A stretch of 64,000 nucleotides of DNA from Diplolepis rosae (GCA_030998225.1 JAPYXD010000171.1:1860001-1924000); one strand, 5' to 3'; shown: positions 43,266 to 53,990, numbered from the stretch's first letter. Notes: generated by a model not told the origin, from the sequence alone. Translations and numbers: made by a program.

Positions 43266-43808
43266 TTTAAAACCGTTTATGTACAGGTACATAAGGGTTG
43301 AATTATGAAACGCGAATTAATTTATACTAAAAATAATTATTATATGTGACTATTATTAATATGTCACGTTCAGAACGTGAGATAATTTTTACATTACTGT
43401 AAGGTACGTTTACTTGTTGAATTCTGGAATCTATATTTGATAAATTTATAATAAATTTATATTTAATTATAGTTAAGAAATAAATACATATGCCTATTTA
43501 AATATATACAACATTATATACCATAATAATAAATATTACCCAGTTATATTTTAGTATTATTCAATAAATTTCATTTCATTAGTTTAATATTATATGTATA
43601 CTATCAATACTAATACCGGTAAAAACGCATGGATTACATATTGTTTCTTTAATATTTACACTTTTCACTTTTTACTATATTTGAATTTACCGCAACATTC
43701 TTTGTAATCAACCTAAGTAAATATGGCGGCTCAGCCTTCAATTGGGCACACAACTTTGCGGACTTTCCCATTGGCATTGTGCATCCAGTGTATTATAAAG
43801 ATCAGTGG
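43266..43808. repeat. Right arm of the 1.67-kb inverted repeat
   Basis: Reverse complement of 42141-42688. Outer tip near 43808 (ATTATAAAGATCAGTGG). Inner tip at AAAACCGTTTATGTACAGG near 43269. An ATGGCGGCTCAGCCTTC start-like sequence (43722) is present in both arms, facing outward. Confidence 0.93.
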
Positions 43809-44402
43809 TCCGACTTGGCGAAGTACATTACTAAACATGGTAGTATAGACAGGTCTGGCAACTCACGCACAGGTATTCCTTTAACTACTCGATTGCATCG
43901 CTGCCCAAACGGTCACTTTCGAAACTACTACTCGTCACGATAAGGGAACATCCGGAAGCTGTGCATAAACTGTCCCGAAACTGTCAAAAAATTATTTAAA
44001 TCAAAGCGTAATTTGTGCGAAGAAAACTTGAATTACTTGTTCTTTATGTTTGAATTTAATATAATGGCTATAAAAAAAATTTTTTTGATATTGAATTTCG
44101 ATAAAACTTGACATTTTTCGTAGTTTATTTTTATGAAACCTTTACTATTGCAATTCATAGTGTTTGGAAATAAATTTACAATATTATAAGGTTTAATGAT
44201 AATGAAAATATTGGTGAAGGTATGGTAAAATTCCCTTAAATTCTCTGTAAATTCTCAAGTTGTCATAAAATGACGGTCACAATCACGAGAACGTGACCGG
44301 ATTTTAAATGTCCGAGAAATTTAGAACTCTAAATATCCCCCGCCGTTGGACTAGTTTTAGTTCATAAAATATACGCGCCGTGGCGCTACTGTCACTTAAC
44401 AT
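43809..44402. other. Non-coding stretch
   Basis: No ORF or exon recognised between the inverted repeat and the next MITE. Confidence 0.35.
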
Positions 44403-44540
44403 GACGAATAGAGAAATAATGGAGCAGCATTCAATCAAGGTCCGTGCGGTTGTTTCATTGGTTGAATCCTGTTGCCTGTTCCTTTATTTCTCTACTTGTC
44501 TACTTTTACCTATTTTCCTCGGCATCGGACTGCGCCCTGA
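44403..44540. mobile_element. MITE family B, copy 2, left-truncated
   Basis: The right end (GGTTGAATCCTGTT ... GACTGCGCCCTGA) matches 7192-7260. The left arm keeps only the inner part (AATAGAGAAATAATGGAGCA). Confidence 0.6.
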
Positions 44541-45864
44541 GATTTGGAATTTTGAGAATTTTATTAAGAAGGGTTACCAAAGAAATTGTATTAGTTTACT
44601 GAAGTAAGATTGGAAGTATTTTTGATATTTACAGAAATTGACCGAATTTCGAAGGCAACAGTGAATGTATGTATACAAATGCATATTTATTAATGGGGGG
44701 GGGGGGGGATTATAAAAGTAACTGTTAAAACACTATTCCACCCAAATAGTCGATATTATTTTTTGGATTACTAGGATTGCGTTTCTAAAAATTCCAAACT
44801 ATCCATGAGTTCCAATCATATGCAACCATTAAATTTTTAACAGTCGTGGTGTTCGCAAAGAAAAGACCTTAACGCGGAAATTTTATGTAATCTTTTGTTG
44901 ACTGTACACTAGAAAATGTTTTTAATTTTACCAACCTGAGTGTCACGAAGAAAATGATTAAGCTTTCACGAACAGTAGCACACCGAAAAAAAATTTGTCT
45001 AGGCGACTGAACAAATCAAGAATTTAATGAACTCAAAGAATCTATATAACTAGATTATGTGAAACTTTTAGTTACATTGTATAAACTGTTAGACTAAAAC
45101 AGGATTTGTCACAAAATTTGTAAATAAGAAAAATTACTTTTTTCGCTAAATTGAGTATAGTTTTTATGCTTCAAAACCAACGAAAGATTCAGATGATATG
45201 TGAATAAAAGTTCTTATTGTGGTCACTTGTTCGTCTGGTATCATGAAAATGAATATTGCTATTCTAAGTAAATTAAATTTAGAAGTCAGATTTGTTGCTT
45301 ATCTAGTATTTCTCATTATTTGAATTAAGATATATTTTTGCAAGAACTATTTTCAATTTATTGTTAGATATACACAGTATTACATTGAATGTTGACATCA
45401 ACGCGCATATTATTTAGTATAATACTTTTAAAGTGTTTGAAAGTGTAAATTAACCTTAAACTGTAATTTGACGTAATTTTCGCCATGTTTGTTATCAGGT
45501 AGCAGTTTTTTCTTATATCTCTGATCCAGCTATACTATAATGTCTGGATCGAACAAATGATATCACGGAAATCGTTAAATTGATTAATGATATTTACTTT
45601 AGCTGATTCAAAGATCTTACATTCACTCGTTCGATTCCAGCCAAATGTTTAGCTGCAACAAGGATTAACTTCCCTTTCACAGCTGCACTTTTTTCCATGT
45701 AAATCTACTATGAGGTTGTTTCCTTTCGATGAGCGGGTCAATAAAATTAAAATTAAGCATTTCCACTTCGCAGAACACTGGTAGTATAGTTTTCATTAAA
45801 AATGTATGGAAAGAAATTTTATTTTTCATTTTTTGCACTAGAGAAGCATTGAACAAAAACTGCC
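44541..45864. other. AT-rich stretch with a G run
   Basis: A 14-base G run at 44695-44708. A minus-strand ATG frame of 26 codons ending at a GTAAGA (45698-45621) was considered and not called. No other gene seen. Confidence 0.35.
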
Positions 45865-46050
45865 CTAGTGAACCGCTTGAACGGTTGGTTTATGTTGCAG
45901 CGTAAAGCTAAAGTAAACTAGCAATGTAACCAATTGAAGCAACAAAATAAATATTTAACTTGTTTGTATCTTCATTCTACATTTAAATTGACGTTGAAGA
46001 GTAATGGAGATATGTAATAATTTTTTTTTCAACGTTAAAAATTTCTTAAA
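45865..46050 (+). repeat. Dispersed repeat, copy in inverted relation to 50180-50325
   Basis: The stretch from GCCCTAGTGAACC through GCAGCGTAAAGC and AAATATTTAACTTGTTTGTA to GAGTAATGGAGATATG is matched, inverted, at 50180-50325. It abuts the exon candidate at 46059-46116. Confidence 0.6.
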
Positions 46051-46058
46051 TACAATAC

Positions 46059-46116
46059 CTGTCCTTGTAATTTGCTAAAGGCGGCTTTAAGCGCAACGTC
46101 CACGGAAAGAGTGTCT
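46059..46116 (-). CDS. Internal exon candidate, prefoldin-1-like motif
   Basis: On the minus strand, between a weak acceptor (TTATTGTAAG) and donor ACAG/GTATTG, 58 bases encode DTLSVDVALKAAFSKLQGQ. The spacing V-D-x-x-L-K-x-A-F-x-x-L-Q is the start of prefoldin subunit 1, the chaperone that delivers actin and tubulin to TRiC. No other prefoldin exon was found nearby, so this could be an isolated exon, a captured fragment, or an unrelated protein whose next exon is 42795-42730 (phases agree). Confidence 0.35.
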
Positions 46117-46505
46117 CTTACAATAAATAATTGAATGTTTTATCATTTCATGCTAATTTTGAAGCCGTGTTTTCCAATAAATTTTTGAAAGTATTAATAT
46201 TGCTGCTTCGACAAAAATATAATCTGATTAAATCTGATAGTTTAAAATAGATTTTCTTATCAATTTAAGAAAAGGTTAATATTTTTGCGCCATGTGTGAT
46301 ATGCTCTGATTCGCTACGAAAAAACAGAATAGGAAATATCTTAACAACCCGATTATTTAAGAACCAGACCGAGTAGTATAGGGCGACCGATCTCGAAATT
46401 GGCATTTTCGTGATAATTTTCTTGACAATTTTAATTCTGACTGGTTTTTCTATTTCTATTATTAAAAGTTAGGAAAAGTAGACCTCATATATTTATCGTA
46501 TAAAT

Positions 46506-46620
46506 TAGTGAAAATAAAAAAATAAAAAATTTAATAAATTTTAATAAATTCAATAAATAATAATAATAATTAATAATGAATAATTTAATAAATTTAATAA
46601 ATTTTAAATTCAATATTAAT
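46506..46620. repeat. AT-only low-complexity tract
   Basis: Runs of AATAAATT-type units. The apparent antisense ORF across it (46697-46485) is a composition artefact. Confidence 0.7.
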
Positions 46621-47071
46621 ATGACAGTCTTCGCAAAAAGAGACAGTGGATTCAATAAATCTGAAAGAACCGATCTTTTTATCAAACCTTTTATCATTTT
46701 ATTTCATTTTTTATGCATAATGAAACGTATTTTTACAAATTAAATTCATTCAAAAAATGCTTCTTTATTGCAGAAATTGAAAAATAAGATCCTTTCCCCT
46801 ACATTTTTACCGGGAGCAATACCACCAGTGTTCTACGAAGTGAATTTAGCTGTTTATTGAAGTAAAAACGCCTAATAACTTGTGTATTTTGAAGTTTATG
46901 TATTTTTAATCAGAGTGGCGGAATATTCAAGAGAATTTAAATTAACGATAGATACTACAAAATGTATTATCGAGTATAAATTTTCAGAGACAGTTAAAGC
47001 TGCCATTGGAATTATAATTGTAAAAGGTATTGTAAAAGAAACTTAATTAAATTAATTACTGGTATATTCTT

Positions 47072-47650
47072 CCCTGGTGGACCCAATCCAGTGAATGGTC
47101 AGCGAATTCGCTAACTGTTCTCTGACCTTGTAATAATATGAATAAGAAGAGCACAAAAGACATTTAAAGTGTTTTAGCTATGATTCTGCGGTACATTTTG
47201 AGTTTAGAGGTATTTAAATGAATACAATAATTTTATTTTTTAGCGTTAAAAACGGAAAAACATAATACCTGTCATTAAAGGCAGTGTAGTGGTTTATCAT
47301 TATCGGAACGTCTCCACCGTTAGAGTTGACCATTGGTTAGAGAGAGAGAGAGACAACTACTTTCGTCTCACTCTAACAAATAGTCAATTCTGAGGGTGGA
47401 GACATGGAAATTTATCAACTACTGCACTGCCTTCAGTGACTTTAGGTATTATGTTTCTTTTTTTTGGTTTTTAACGCTATAAAATAAATCTATTGTATCA
47501 GTTTTGTTACTTTTAAACTCAAAATGTAACGTAGAATCATAATAGCAACAATTTAAATGTTTTTTATGCTCCTCTTATTCATATTATTACGGGGTCAGCG
47601 AATGATCAGCGAATTCTCTGACCGTTCACTGGACTGGGTCCGCCAGCGTT
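47072..47650. mobile_element. Near-perfect 580-bp palindrome (foldback element)
   Basis: The left tip CCCTGGTGGACCCAATCCAG pairs with the right tip CTGGACTGGGTCCGCCAGCG, and pairing continues for about 285 bp per arm to a small centre at an AGAGAGAGAGAGA run (47339-47352). Internal landmarks in both arms are AATAATATGAATAAGA, ATGATTCT, GCGTTAAAAAC and AACATAATACCT. No ORF. Confidence 0.88.
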
Positions 47651-48048
47651 ATTTATACATGCAGTCAAACCTTAATCATTTGAACTCTGATGATTTGAGC
47701 TATCCCTGATTTATTAATCCTACTACTTGTACAACCCCTCGAGCTGACGATTGCGCAGATGGTTTTGTACGAACACATATGAATAAATGAACATTACCTA
47801 TAATATTCAAGCTCGTGTAAATTTGCGTAAATCTACCTCAATCATTTGAACTTCTCTCTACCACTCCCCCGAGAAGTTCAAATGATCCAGATCCGATTGT
47901 GTCGCAAATATTTGTATATAAAAACGCTTTTGTCTCCCCGTGTTTCGCACATACGCGCTTACACTGTAATTTTATTGATACAAAGATTAAAAGTACATAA
48001 GATATAAGTTATGGTTAGGTTCACAAAAATAATGTAATTTCGATATTT
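47651..48048. other. Non-coding stretch
   Basis: No gene or repeat partner recognised. Confidence 0.35.
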
Positions 48049-48260
48049 TCATTTCCATTGATATGCTTCAATAGTTTCAATTGGATTCATTTCAATAGCA
48101 CTGCAGTTTTGTTCATCATGCACTTGAAAATAAACTTCTATCTCGTGGACAATTAAGTTCGCTTGAGGAGAACCTATTCCTTCGTTGATTTTAGAAGAGT
48201 TTCGGTCCAACAAAACCTCATTCGATTCTTGAAAGAGGCAAAGTTTAAGCATATATACAT
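48049..48260 (-). CDS. Terminal exon candidate, unrecognised
   Basis: On the minus strand an acceptor (ATAATTTTTTCAG) opens a 212-base frame ending TGA at 48049. It encodes about 69 residues, acidic, with QANLIVHEIEVYFQVHDEQN in the middle and ending EAYQWK. It may be a host exon or the tail of a transposase. The pogo/Tigger fragment 400 bp upstream on the same strand does not obviously continue into it. Confidence 0.3.
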
Positions 48261-48523
48261 CTGAAAAAATTATAAAGTTTACTATAAATAAAAATTGAAA
48301 TAAGTTTTCATAGAATATTGCATAAAACAAAGATGTAATTTCTTTTACTTTATAAATATACACTCGAGGTTCCTTCTAACGAGATTCCCTGCAACGAGCG
48401 TTTCCTACAATGAGCATCTGATCGACCCCTCTTCTCCGACTTTTATGGGATAAAGGGTGCTCGAATTTAAAACACTAATTAATGAGTTTGACGGCTTTCA
48501 TCACAGATTAAGGAAAAAATAAC

Positions 48524-48650
48524 ACAGCTCAACAAAAATGACCTATGTCCTCTCTGAATGCGATATATCATTTCCGAAGTACTTTTCAATGCTGTACACG
48601 AATGACAGGGGTAGATTTGACACAAAACTTCGGAAATAATATGTTGCATT
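48524..48650 (-). repeat. Partial copy of the ATCAACAAAAATGACC-ended MITE
   Basis: CTCAACAAAAATGACCTATG to AAGTACTTTTCAATGCTG is the reverse complement of the right half of 17833-18239. Confidence 0.65.
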
Positions 48651-48652
48651 CA

Positions 48653-48770
48653 GCAAGAACGTTTCAGCGCCGAAATGATACCCTGGTCCATCGGTTGCAC
48701 TAAGCTCGTGACTCGGCCATTCGGGTCAATCTCGTTCAATTCCTTCGCAGGTGGATGCGATGGAGCATAA
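48653..48770 (-). pseudogene. Tigger/pogo transposase fragment
   Basis: On the minus strand APSHPPAKELNEIDPN, then VTSLVQPMDQGIISALKR, which is the conserved second-Asp to third-Asp region of Tigger/Jerky-type DDE transposases (DNAPSHP ... TSL-QPMDQGVI). The leading DN is lost and there is a small deletion before VTSL. The rest of the gene is missing. Confidence 0.75.
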
Positions 48771-48797
48771 AAACCATACCATTTGTGCAGGAGAAAG

Positions 48798-49501
48798 TTC
48801 TCTGTAAGATGGGTGCCGCGATTGCTCTCAATCGACCAAAAACGCATTCGCGTGACCACTTCGGAGCAAAATTTCGCCTATTTTAACCGCGATCCGAAAG
48901 AGTTTTTGCGTCGATTTGTGACGATGGATGAAACATGGATCCACCACTATACTCCGGAATCACGTGAAGAGTCAAAACAGTGGGTTAAACCTAGTGAAAG
49001 TGCACCAAAGCGACCGAAAACGCAACAATCGGCTAGGAAAGTTTATGGCTAGTGTTTTTTGGGATGCAGGGAGTAATCTTCATCGACTAACTTGAGAAAG
49101 GAAGGACGATTACTGGTGTATATTAAGCTGCATTATTGGATCGATTGGTTGACAAAATCAGGAATAAACGGCTACATTTGTAGAAGAAAAAAATCATTTT
49201 TTATGATAACAATCCACCATCTCCAACATCGAACATTGCACAGGCGAAAAAGCATGAATTGGGTTTCAAATCGCTTCCGTATCCACCATATTCTCCAGAC
49301 CTGGCCCCCAGCGACTATTATTCGCTCCCAAACCTCAAGAGATGGCTGTGTGGTAGGCGTTTTGAGTGAAAAAAAGACGTTGAATGGGAAACAGAAGGGT
49401 ATTTTGGAGGGCTTGACAAATCGTATTATGTGAAAGGCATAGAAAAATTGAAAGATCGCTGGACTCGTATCGGGCTAAAAGGAGAGTACATTGAGAGATA
49501 A
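48798..49501 (+). pseudogene. Mariner DD34D transposase, N-terminus missing
   Basis: Starts RWVPRLLSIDQKRIRVTTSE, then Asp 1 in VTMDETWIHHYTPESREESK, KPSESAPKRPKTQ, a stop after 49050 and several frame changes, Asp 2 in FYDNNPPS (about 49203), Asp 3 in SPDLAPSDYYSLPN 34 residues later, NLKRWLCGRRF, and the terminal RWT-RIGLKGEY to the stop at 49501. The helix-turn-helix domain is absent and the left boundary abuts the Tigger fragment on the opposite strand. It belongs to the same mariner subfamily as 30565-30879 and a different one from 27301-28485. Confidence 0.85.
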
Positions 49502-49929
49502 AAATACACCTCAAAAATATAAATATTTATATTTTTTAAATTTTTTGCATTATTTTAAGTTAGGATCGATAGTGGCTAATTGTCCAATGCTATATTAAAT
49601 TTATCGATATGTATTTTTAGTACAAACCTTCAAAGAAATCAATTTCATGTTGAATATTCGCAAATTACTCATTCATACACTTTTTCACTACATAAAATTA
49701 TTCACATGCCATAACTGACTGCGCTCATCATATAACGCGCACAACAACAAGTAGGGTACGGAGGAGATCCCTCTCGCGCTCGTTGCAGAGAACACTCCGA
49801 TGCTCGAGCTTCTGGTTGGAAGAAATCTCGAGGTTTTAATGAATTACAGTGCATTGAAATTTGAGTAAGACGATATTCGGAATCAGGATTAAAAATTTGT
49901 AATTGCAAAAATTTATTGAGTTAGACCTG

Positions 49930-50110
49930 ATAGCAAAATACGGAGGTCAAATTCGTGTTTATTGTTGAAAAGTACTTCGCAAATAAAATGTCGCATTCAG
50001 CGAGGAGATAAGTTATTGATCAGTGTAACACTGGTCAACAAAATATGATCCATGTGTTCATTAAATGAGGTATATCATTTCCAGAGTAGTTTTCTGTCCT
50101 GATTACAAAT
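49930..50110. repeat. Back-to-back copies of the ATCAACAAAAATGACC-ended MITE
   Basis: A right-end copy (AAAAGTACTTCGCAAAT ... TGATCAGTGTAAC) directly abuts an inverted copy (ACTGGTCAACAAAATATG ... TCATTTCCAGAGTAG). The junction is near 50035. Confidence 0.6.
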
Positions 50111-50179
50111 CTGGCCTCTGTTTTTTCCTAGCACGTCAGGTTTTTGTGATTTTTTGAGTTAAATTTATTTTAAAATGTT

Positions 50180-50325
50180 TAGCGTTAATAAACAAGATCA
50201 TTGCATATTTCCATTACGGATCAACGTTAATTTTAACGTAGAATAAGGATACAAACGAGTTAAATATTTATTTTGTCGATTTCATGAGTTATATTGCTAC
50301 TTTACGCTAGGATTACGCCAGTTCG
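50180..50325 (-). repeat. Dispersed repeat, inverted partner of 45865-46050
   Basis: Shares TTTGTATCCTTATTCTACGT-type and AAATATTTAACTCGTTTGTA sequence in inverted orientation with 45865-46050. Confidence 0.55.
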
Positions 50326-50729
50326 CTAGGGGTTAAAACTCTCAAAATACAAAAAACGACCAAGTTTGAACCAAACAAATTTCCTAGGTTAAACGTTTAA
50401 TCAACATAAAATTACGAAAGAAAGAAAAAGAAGAAAGGGGTTTTGGAAGGTTGCCTTATTTTTTCTTTCCTCCTTTTTTGTTGGTTCCTCATAATAGTTG
50501 ATTCTAGGAAATTTTTTTGTTCCAAATTTGGTCGTTTTTTGTATTTTGAGAGTTCGAATGGTTTCGAATTCTTGAAATTTTGAATTATAGAATACAAAGC
50601 CTATATTCAGCACAATTAGATTAAATCCTTTTTCCTTGTTGCAAAAGGATTGTAAGTAATTTTCAAGAAAGAATTGTATTGGAAATTTTCTTTTATCACT
50701 AATCAACAATGTGAACATTATTTTCCAGA

Positions 50730-51299
50730 ATGGTGGACAGCATTCAAATTCTGGAGGAGCGAGTCACTGCTCTTGAAAAGCAGGTTTATGGAACAAACAA
50801 AACATTTGTTGCTGATGAAAAATTACCTGAAACTTCTGTTATTGAAAGTCTTATGAGCATAAATGTTTTTATATCTTCTGCTCTGTCTGGACGAGACAAT
50901 GCAAACACGTTAATGAATAGGTTATCAGAATTAAACAGTTATTTGGATCCACATTTTGAAGATTGTGATTTGCAAACTGATGCTAAACTGGAGTTTATAT
51001 TAGCTATGGAATGTGAAATCAAAGAAAATCTTCGCCTGCTTACTGAAATGCAAAAATTAATGCCATTATTAGAGACAGATCGTATACGAAATGTTCCAGA
51101 ATTATCCAAAAAATTGAACAGCATTACTTTAAACTATCTGAAGATGAATGATGAATCAAAGATTCTTACTGATGAAATTCACGACTTATTTACCAAGTAT
51201 AACTCTATTATAACTAGCATTTCAGAATCCCTGATTGCAATGGATGCATCTATTACTAATGCAGAAATAGCAGCAGTACCTCAAAAACCAAAAGATTAA
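50730..51299 (+). CDS. DCTN3: Dynactin subunit 3 (p24)
   Basis: A single uninterrupted 189-codon frame from ATG 50730 to TAA 51297-51299, close to the usual 186-residue length. The N-terminus is a coiled coil (IQILEERVTALEKQVYG). Family landmarks follow: YLDPHFED, KLEFILAMECEI, LTEMQKLMPLLET and NVPELSKKLN. The protein is a helical shoulder subunit that links dynamitin to the p150Glued arm in dynactin, the dynein cofactor. A consensus acceptor (TTATTTTCCAG) ends one base before the ATG, so a non-coding 5' exon is likely. The gene is isolated among repeats and intact, with codon use like the reticulocalbin exons. A spliced retrocopy cannot be excluded but there is no poly(A) tail. Confidence 0.93.
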   Translation: MVDSIQILEERVTALEKQVYGTNKTFVADEKLPETSVIESLMSINVFISSALSGRDNANTLMNRLSELNSYLDPHFEDCDLQTDAKLEFILAMECEIKENLRLLTEMQKLMPLLETDRIRNVPELSKKLNSITLNYLKMNDESKILTDEIHDLFTKYNSIITSISESLIAMDASITNAEIAAVPQKPKD

Positions 51300-51791
51300 T
51301 CACTAAGTTGCGTAACTATTTGTCAGCTTTGTTTTAAACGTTTGTTTTAATTCTAAAAATGTGTTATAATTTAAAATCAAAAAAGGGATTTTTACGAATT
51401 TATAATTCATTACTTGTATTTTTTAAAATGTCTCAAAATTCAGCTTAATTTTCTAAATAGTTTAACTAAAGCACTGAGGTTGGAAATAAGAATTTTGATA
51501 TTAAGAATATATGAAATTGTGAATATCAATCAAGGTCATCAGATGTACTTTCTCCCCGGATATATACTCTTTTAAGAGATTGCATGGTTTTCCCAGATGA
51601 GTTTTTCTTCATGTACGGTTTTCGTGCGGATTTCTTAACTGAGACAGATGAATGGCTGGTGTCCAAAAGAGGGTAACCCTCATTTTTTGCGAAAATGACT
51701 TTTAAGCATTTCTGAATTATCCAAAAAAATCCACGTCTAGAGCCGTTTGAGAAAATAAAAAACTTACATTACTTGTTTGCTTTCCTTTTTT
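51300..51791. other. 3' flank of dynactin p24
   Basis: Presumed 3' UTR, then a short inverted piece of the CCCCTTTTGG repeat (about 51640-51700). No gene. Confidence 0.4.
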
Positions 51792-52790
51792 ACATTCTCA
51801 TCATATGAGAAGGTATTGGTTTAATGTGAAAAATGACTTTCGAAATTTTCATCAAATTTTTACGTTTTGAGACCCCCTGAGTCAGAAAAAACGGTTTTTA
51901 CGAAAGTGTCTGACCGTCTGTCTGCCCGTCTGTCTGTCTGTAGTAGGTCGTGTGCGGCATAACTCTCGATAGAATTATCAGATTGCATTGAGCTTTGGAA
52001 CACTTTATCGGAGCCGAAAAAGTAAGGAAAAGTCCGTTAACCAGCCACATCCAATCAAAATTGAGGGATTGAGCACTACTTTTGTGTTTTTGAAAATAAC
52101 TTTTTGGAAAAATCAAAAATTTCAATACTGGTTTTTGATAGTGCTAATAAATCTCTACAAATTATCCTGATAATTTATGATACAATATTATTTCCTACAT
52201 AAAGACCTATAAATTTGAATTGCAACATTTTTTCATAAGATGCATATTTTTCTTTTTAATTTAAAAAGAAACTATTGAAAATCGAAAATTCAATTTTTTA
52301 ACAATAATGTGTAAAATACGAAAAAAACGTAAGAATACAAAGTTGTTCGTTTCAAGAAGATCTACAAATTTTGTTTGACGCAGTTTCTGATAAAACATAT
52401 ATTTTTCGTTTCAATTCCAAAAAATACGTTTAAAATTCAAAAATTCCATTTTTTAGACACAATATGGGAGATACAAAAAAAACGTTTATATGGAAAATTG
52501 TTTGCCTAAATGAGGTTTAAAAATTCTCATTAACACATTTCGGGACAGGATGTATATTTTATGTTTTGATTTTTAATATTTAAAAAATTCGATTTTTTTC
52601 ACCAAAATATGTGAGATACGAAATAAGCGTTGTTCTGCAAAATCGTTTCCTTAAATAAAACTACGATTGTTTTTCTCTTTTTGAGAGATTTGGAAGAAAA
52701 TAAATTATTTTAATCATGTAATTTATTGAAAAGTTACTGAAATGTATACAGAAAATCGAGCGCGAAGCGCGAGCGTCATGATGAGAATGT
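51792..52790. mobile_element. 1-kb element with 13-bp ends ACATTCTCATCAT
   Basis: ACATTCTCATCAT (51792-51804) is inverted at ATGATGAGAATGT (52778-52790). Inside are GAGACCCCCTGAGTC, a TCTG microsatellite near 51912-51945, and a GCGCGAAGCGCG palindrome just before the right end. A copy of the first 260 bp is at 56685-56945. No coding capacity seen. Confidence 0.7.
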
Positions 52791-52969
52791 GTTCCTTAAG
52801 GCTGATAGAGCCTTAAGTAAATTGAATTTCCTGTTTCACTTAAATTAAAAAAAAAATAGAGTGACTTTGAGAAAATGTGTAATTCACATCATTTGTAATA
52901 TTATTATAAAATTGGTTTGAGCTTCAGTATCAAATTATAAGAAATAAACTTAAATGTATGCGAAGAGCA

Positions 52970-53090
52970 CAAGACCAAGCGCGAAGCGCGAGGTCCAGAA
53001 AGAACGGAGCGCGAAGCGCGTTGATCGAATCGCGCGCCCTGGGCGCGCTCAAACTTGCGAGCGATGAGAATGTGCCCGCGAAGCGGGCAG
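52970..53090. repeat. GC-rich palindromic island
   Basis: AGCGCGAAGCGCG is repeated at 52979 and 53009 with GCGCGCCCTGGGCGCGC and CCCGCGAAGCGGG next to it, followed by GATGAGAATGTG, the same end as the preceding element. The ORFs on both strands here are composition artefacts. Probably a second right end of that element family. Confidence 0.65.
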
Positions 53091-53640
53091 ATTTTTTTTA
53101 TTTGTCTTGTGTTAAAGCTTATGGCATAGTAGAGTTGTATATAGATCAATAATTTCGAAACCGCGTTGCACGTGTGCGTCATCTGTACGTAAACAATTGT
53201 TCCGTGAGGTGAGTGCCACTCAAATTCTTGCTTTTATAGATATTTTCATGTTAAGTGATGTTTTTTGCACGCATTTAAATTATTCAGCATGGTTTACCGA
53301 AAATTTTGATAACAGTTTCATATCGACACAGTAAAAATTGGCAGTGAAAAATGCGATCGCGATTGAAGTACCGCGAGCTGCTTTGAATCGGGTTACAAAT
53401 TTGACTCAAGAAGCTTCCCAAAAATTCAGAGAAATTTATAATACAAAAAGTCGAAGGTTTTAAATTTATAAATCAAACATTTCAAAATTTTAGATTTGCA
53501 AATACTTGATTTCCAGCCAGTTTCTAAAAATTTTGAATTTGAAAATTACAAAATTTCCAAATTTTACTTTCTTAGTATTTAATCTTTTAATTTTAATTTC
53601 AAAAGGGCAAGTATTGAATTTTTGTATTACAATTCCTTAT
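53091..53640. other. AT-rich spacer
   Basis: No gene recognised. Confidence 0.35.
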
Positions 53641-53655
53641 GTTTTATTCGAAGTT

Positions 53656-53990
53656 GTGTCCATCGTATTGTTCTTCTTGCGTTTGGCACGAATCTTGATC
53701 CAATAATGCTTCCAATTCCGTGTCTTTGTACACTTTCGGCCTTCTTCTACGTTCTTTGTTTTCGATGTCAAATTCACCGTACTTAAACTTTTGAAACCAC
53801 TCACGACAACTTCTTACACTTAAGGCAGCCTCACCATATGTTTCTACAAGCAATCGATGCGCCTTAGCTGCAGATTTCTTCAAATTGAAGAAGTAAATCA
53901 AAAGTTCCCGTAAAATAACGCTTATTCGGCTCAAAATTTGACGTTTTCGCACACAAAAGAATATATTATACTGATAAAAATTCAGTAATA
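53656..53990 (-). pseudogene. Mariner transposase N-terminal fragment
   Basis: On the minus strand RELLIYFFNLKKSAAKAHRL, VETYGEAALSVRSCREWFQK and GEFDIENKERRRRPKVY form the paired helix-turn-helix DNA-binding domain of mariner, ending ELEALLDQDSCQTQEE. The catalytic domain is absent. It is related to but distinct from the 27301-28485 copy. Confidence 0.8.

Noticed and set aside
45621..45698. Minus-strand 26-codon ATG frame ending at GTAAGA, starting MEKSAAVKGK
   Set aside because: Protein-like and phase 0, but no promoter, no partner exon and no recognisable family. A frame this short is expected by chance.
46485..46697. Antisense ORF of 70 codons
   Set aside because: It is Leu/Ile/Lys/Tyr-only sequence produced by an AATAAATT tract.
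52904..53182. ORFs on both strands over the GC-rich island
   Set aside because: Both come from the GCGCGAAGCGCG palindromes, and neither has a domain.
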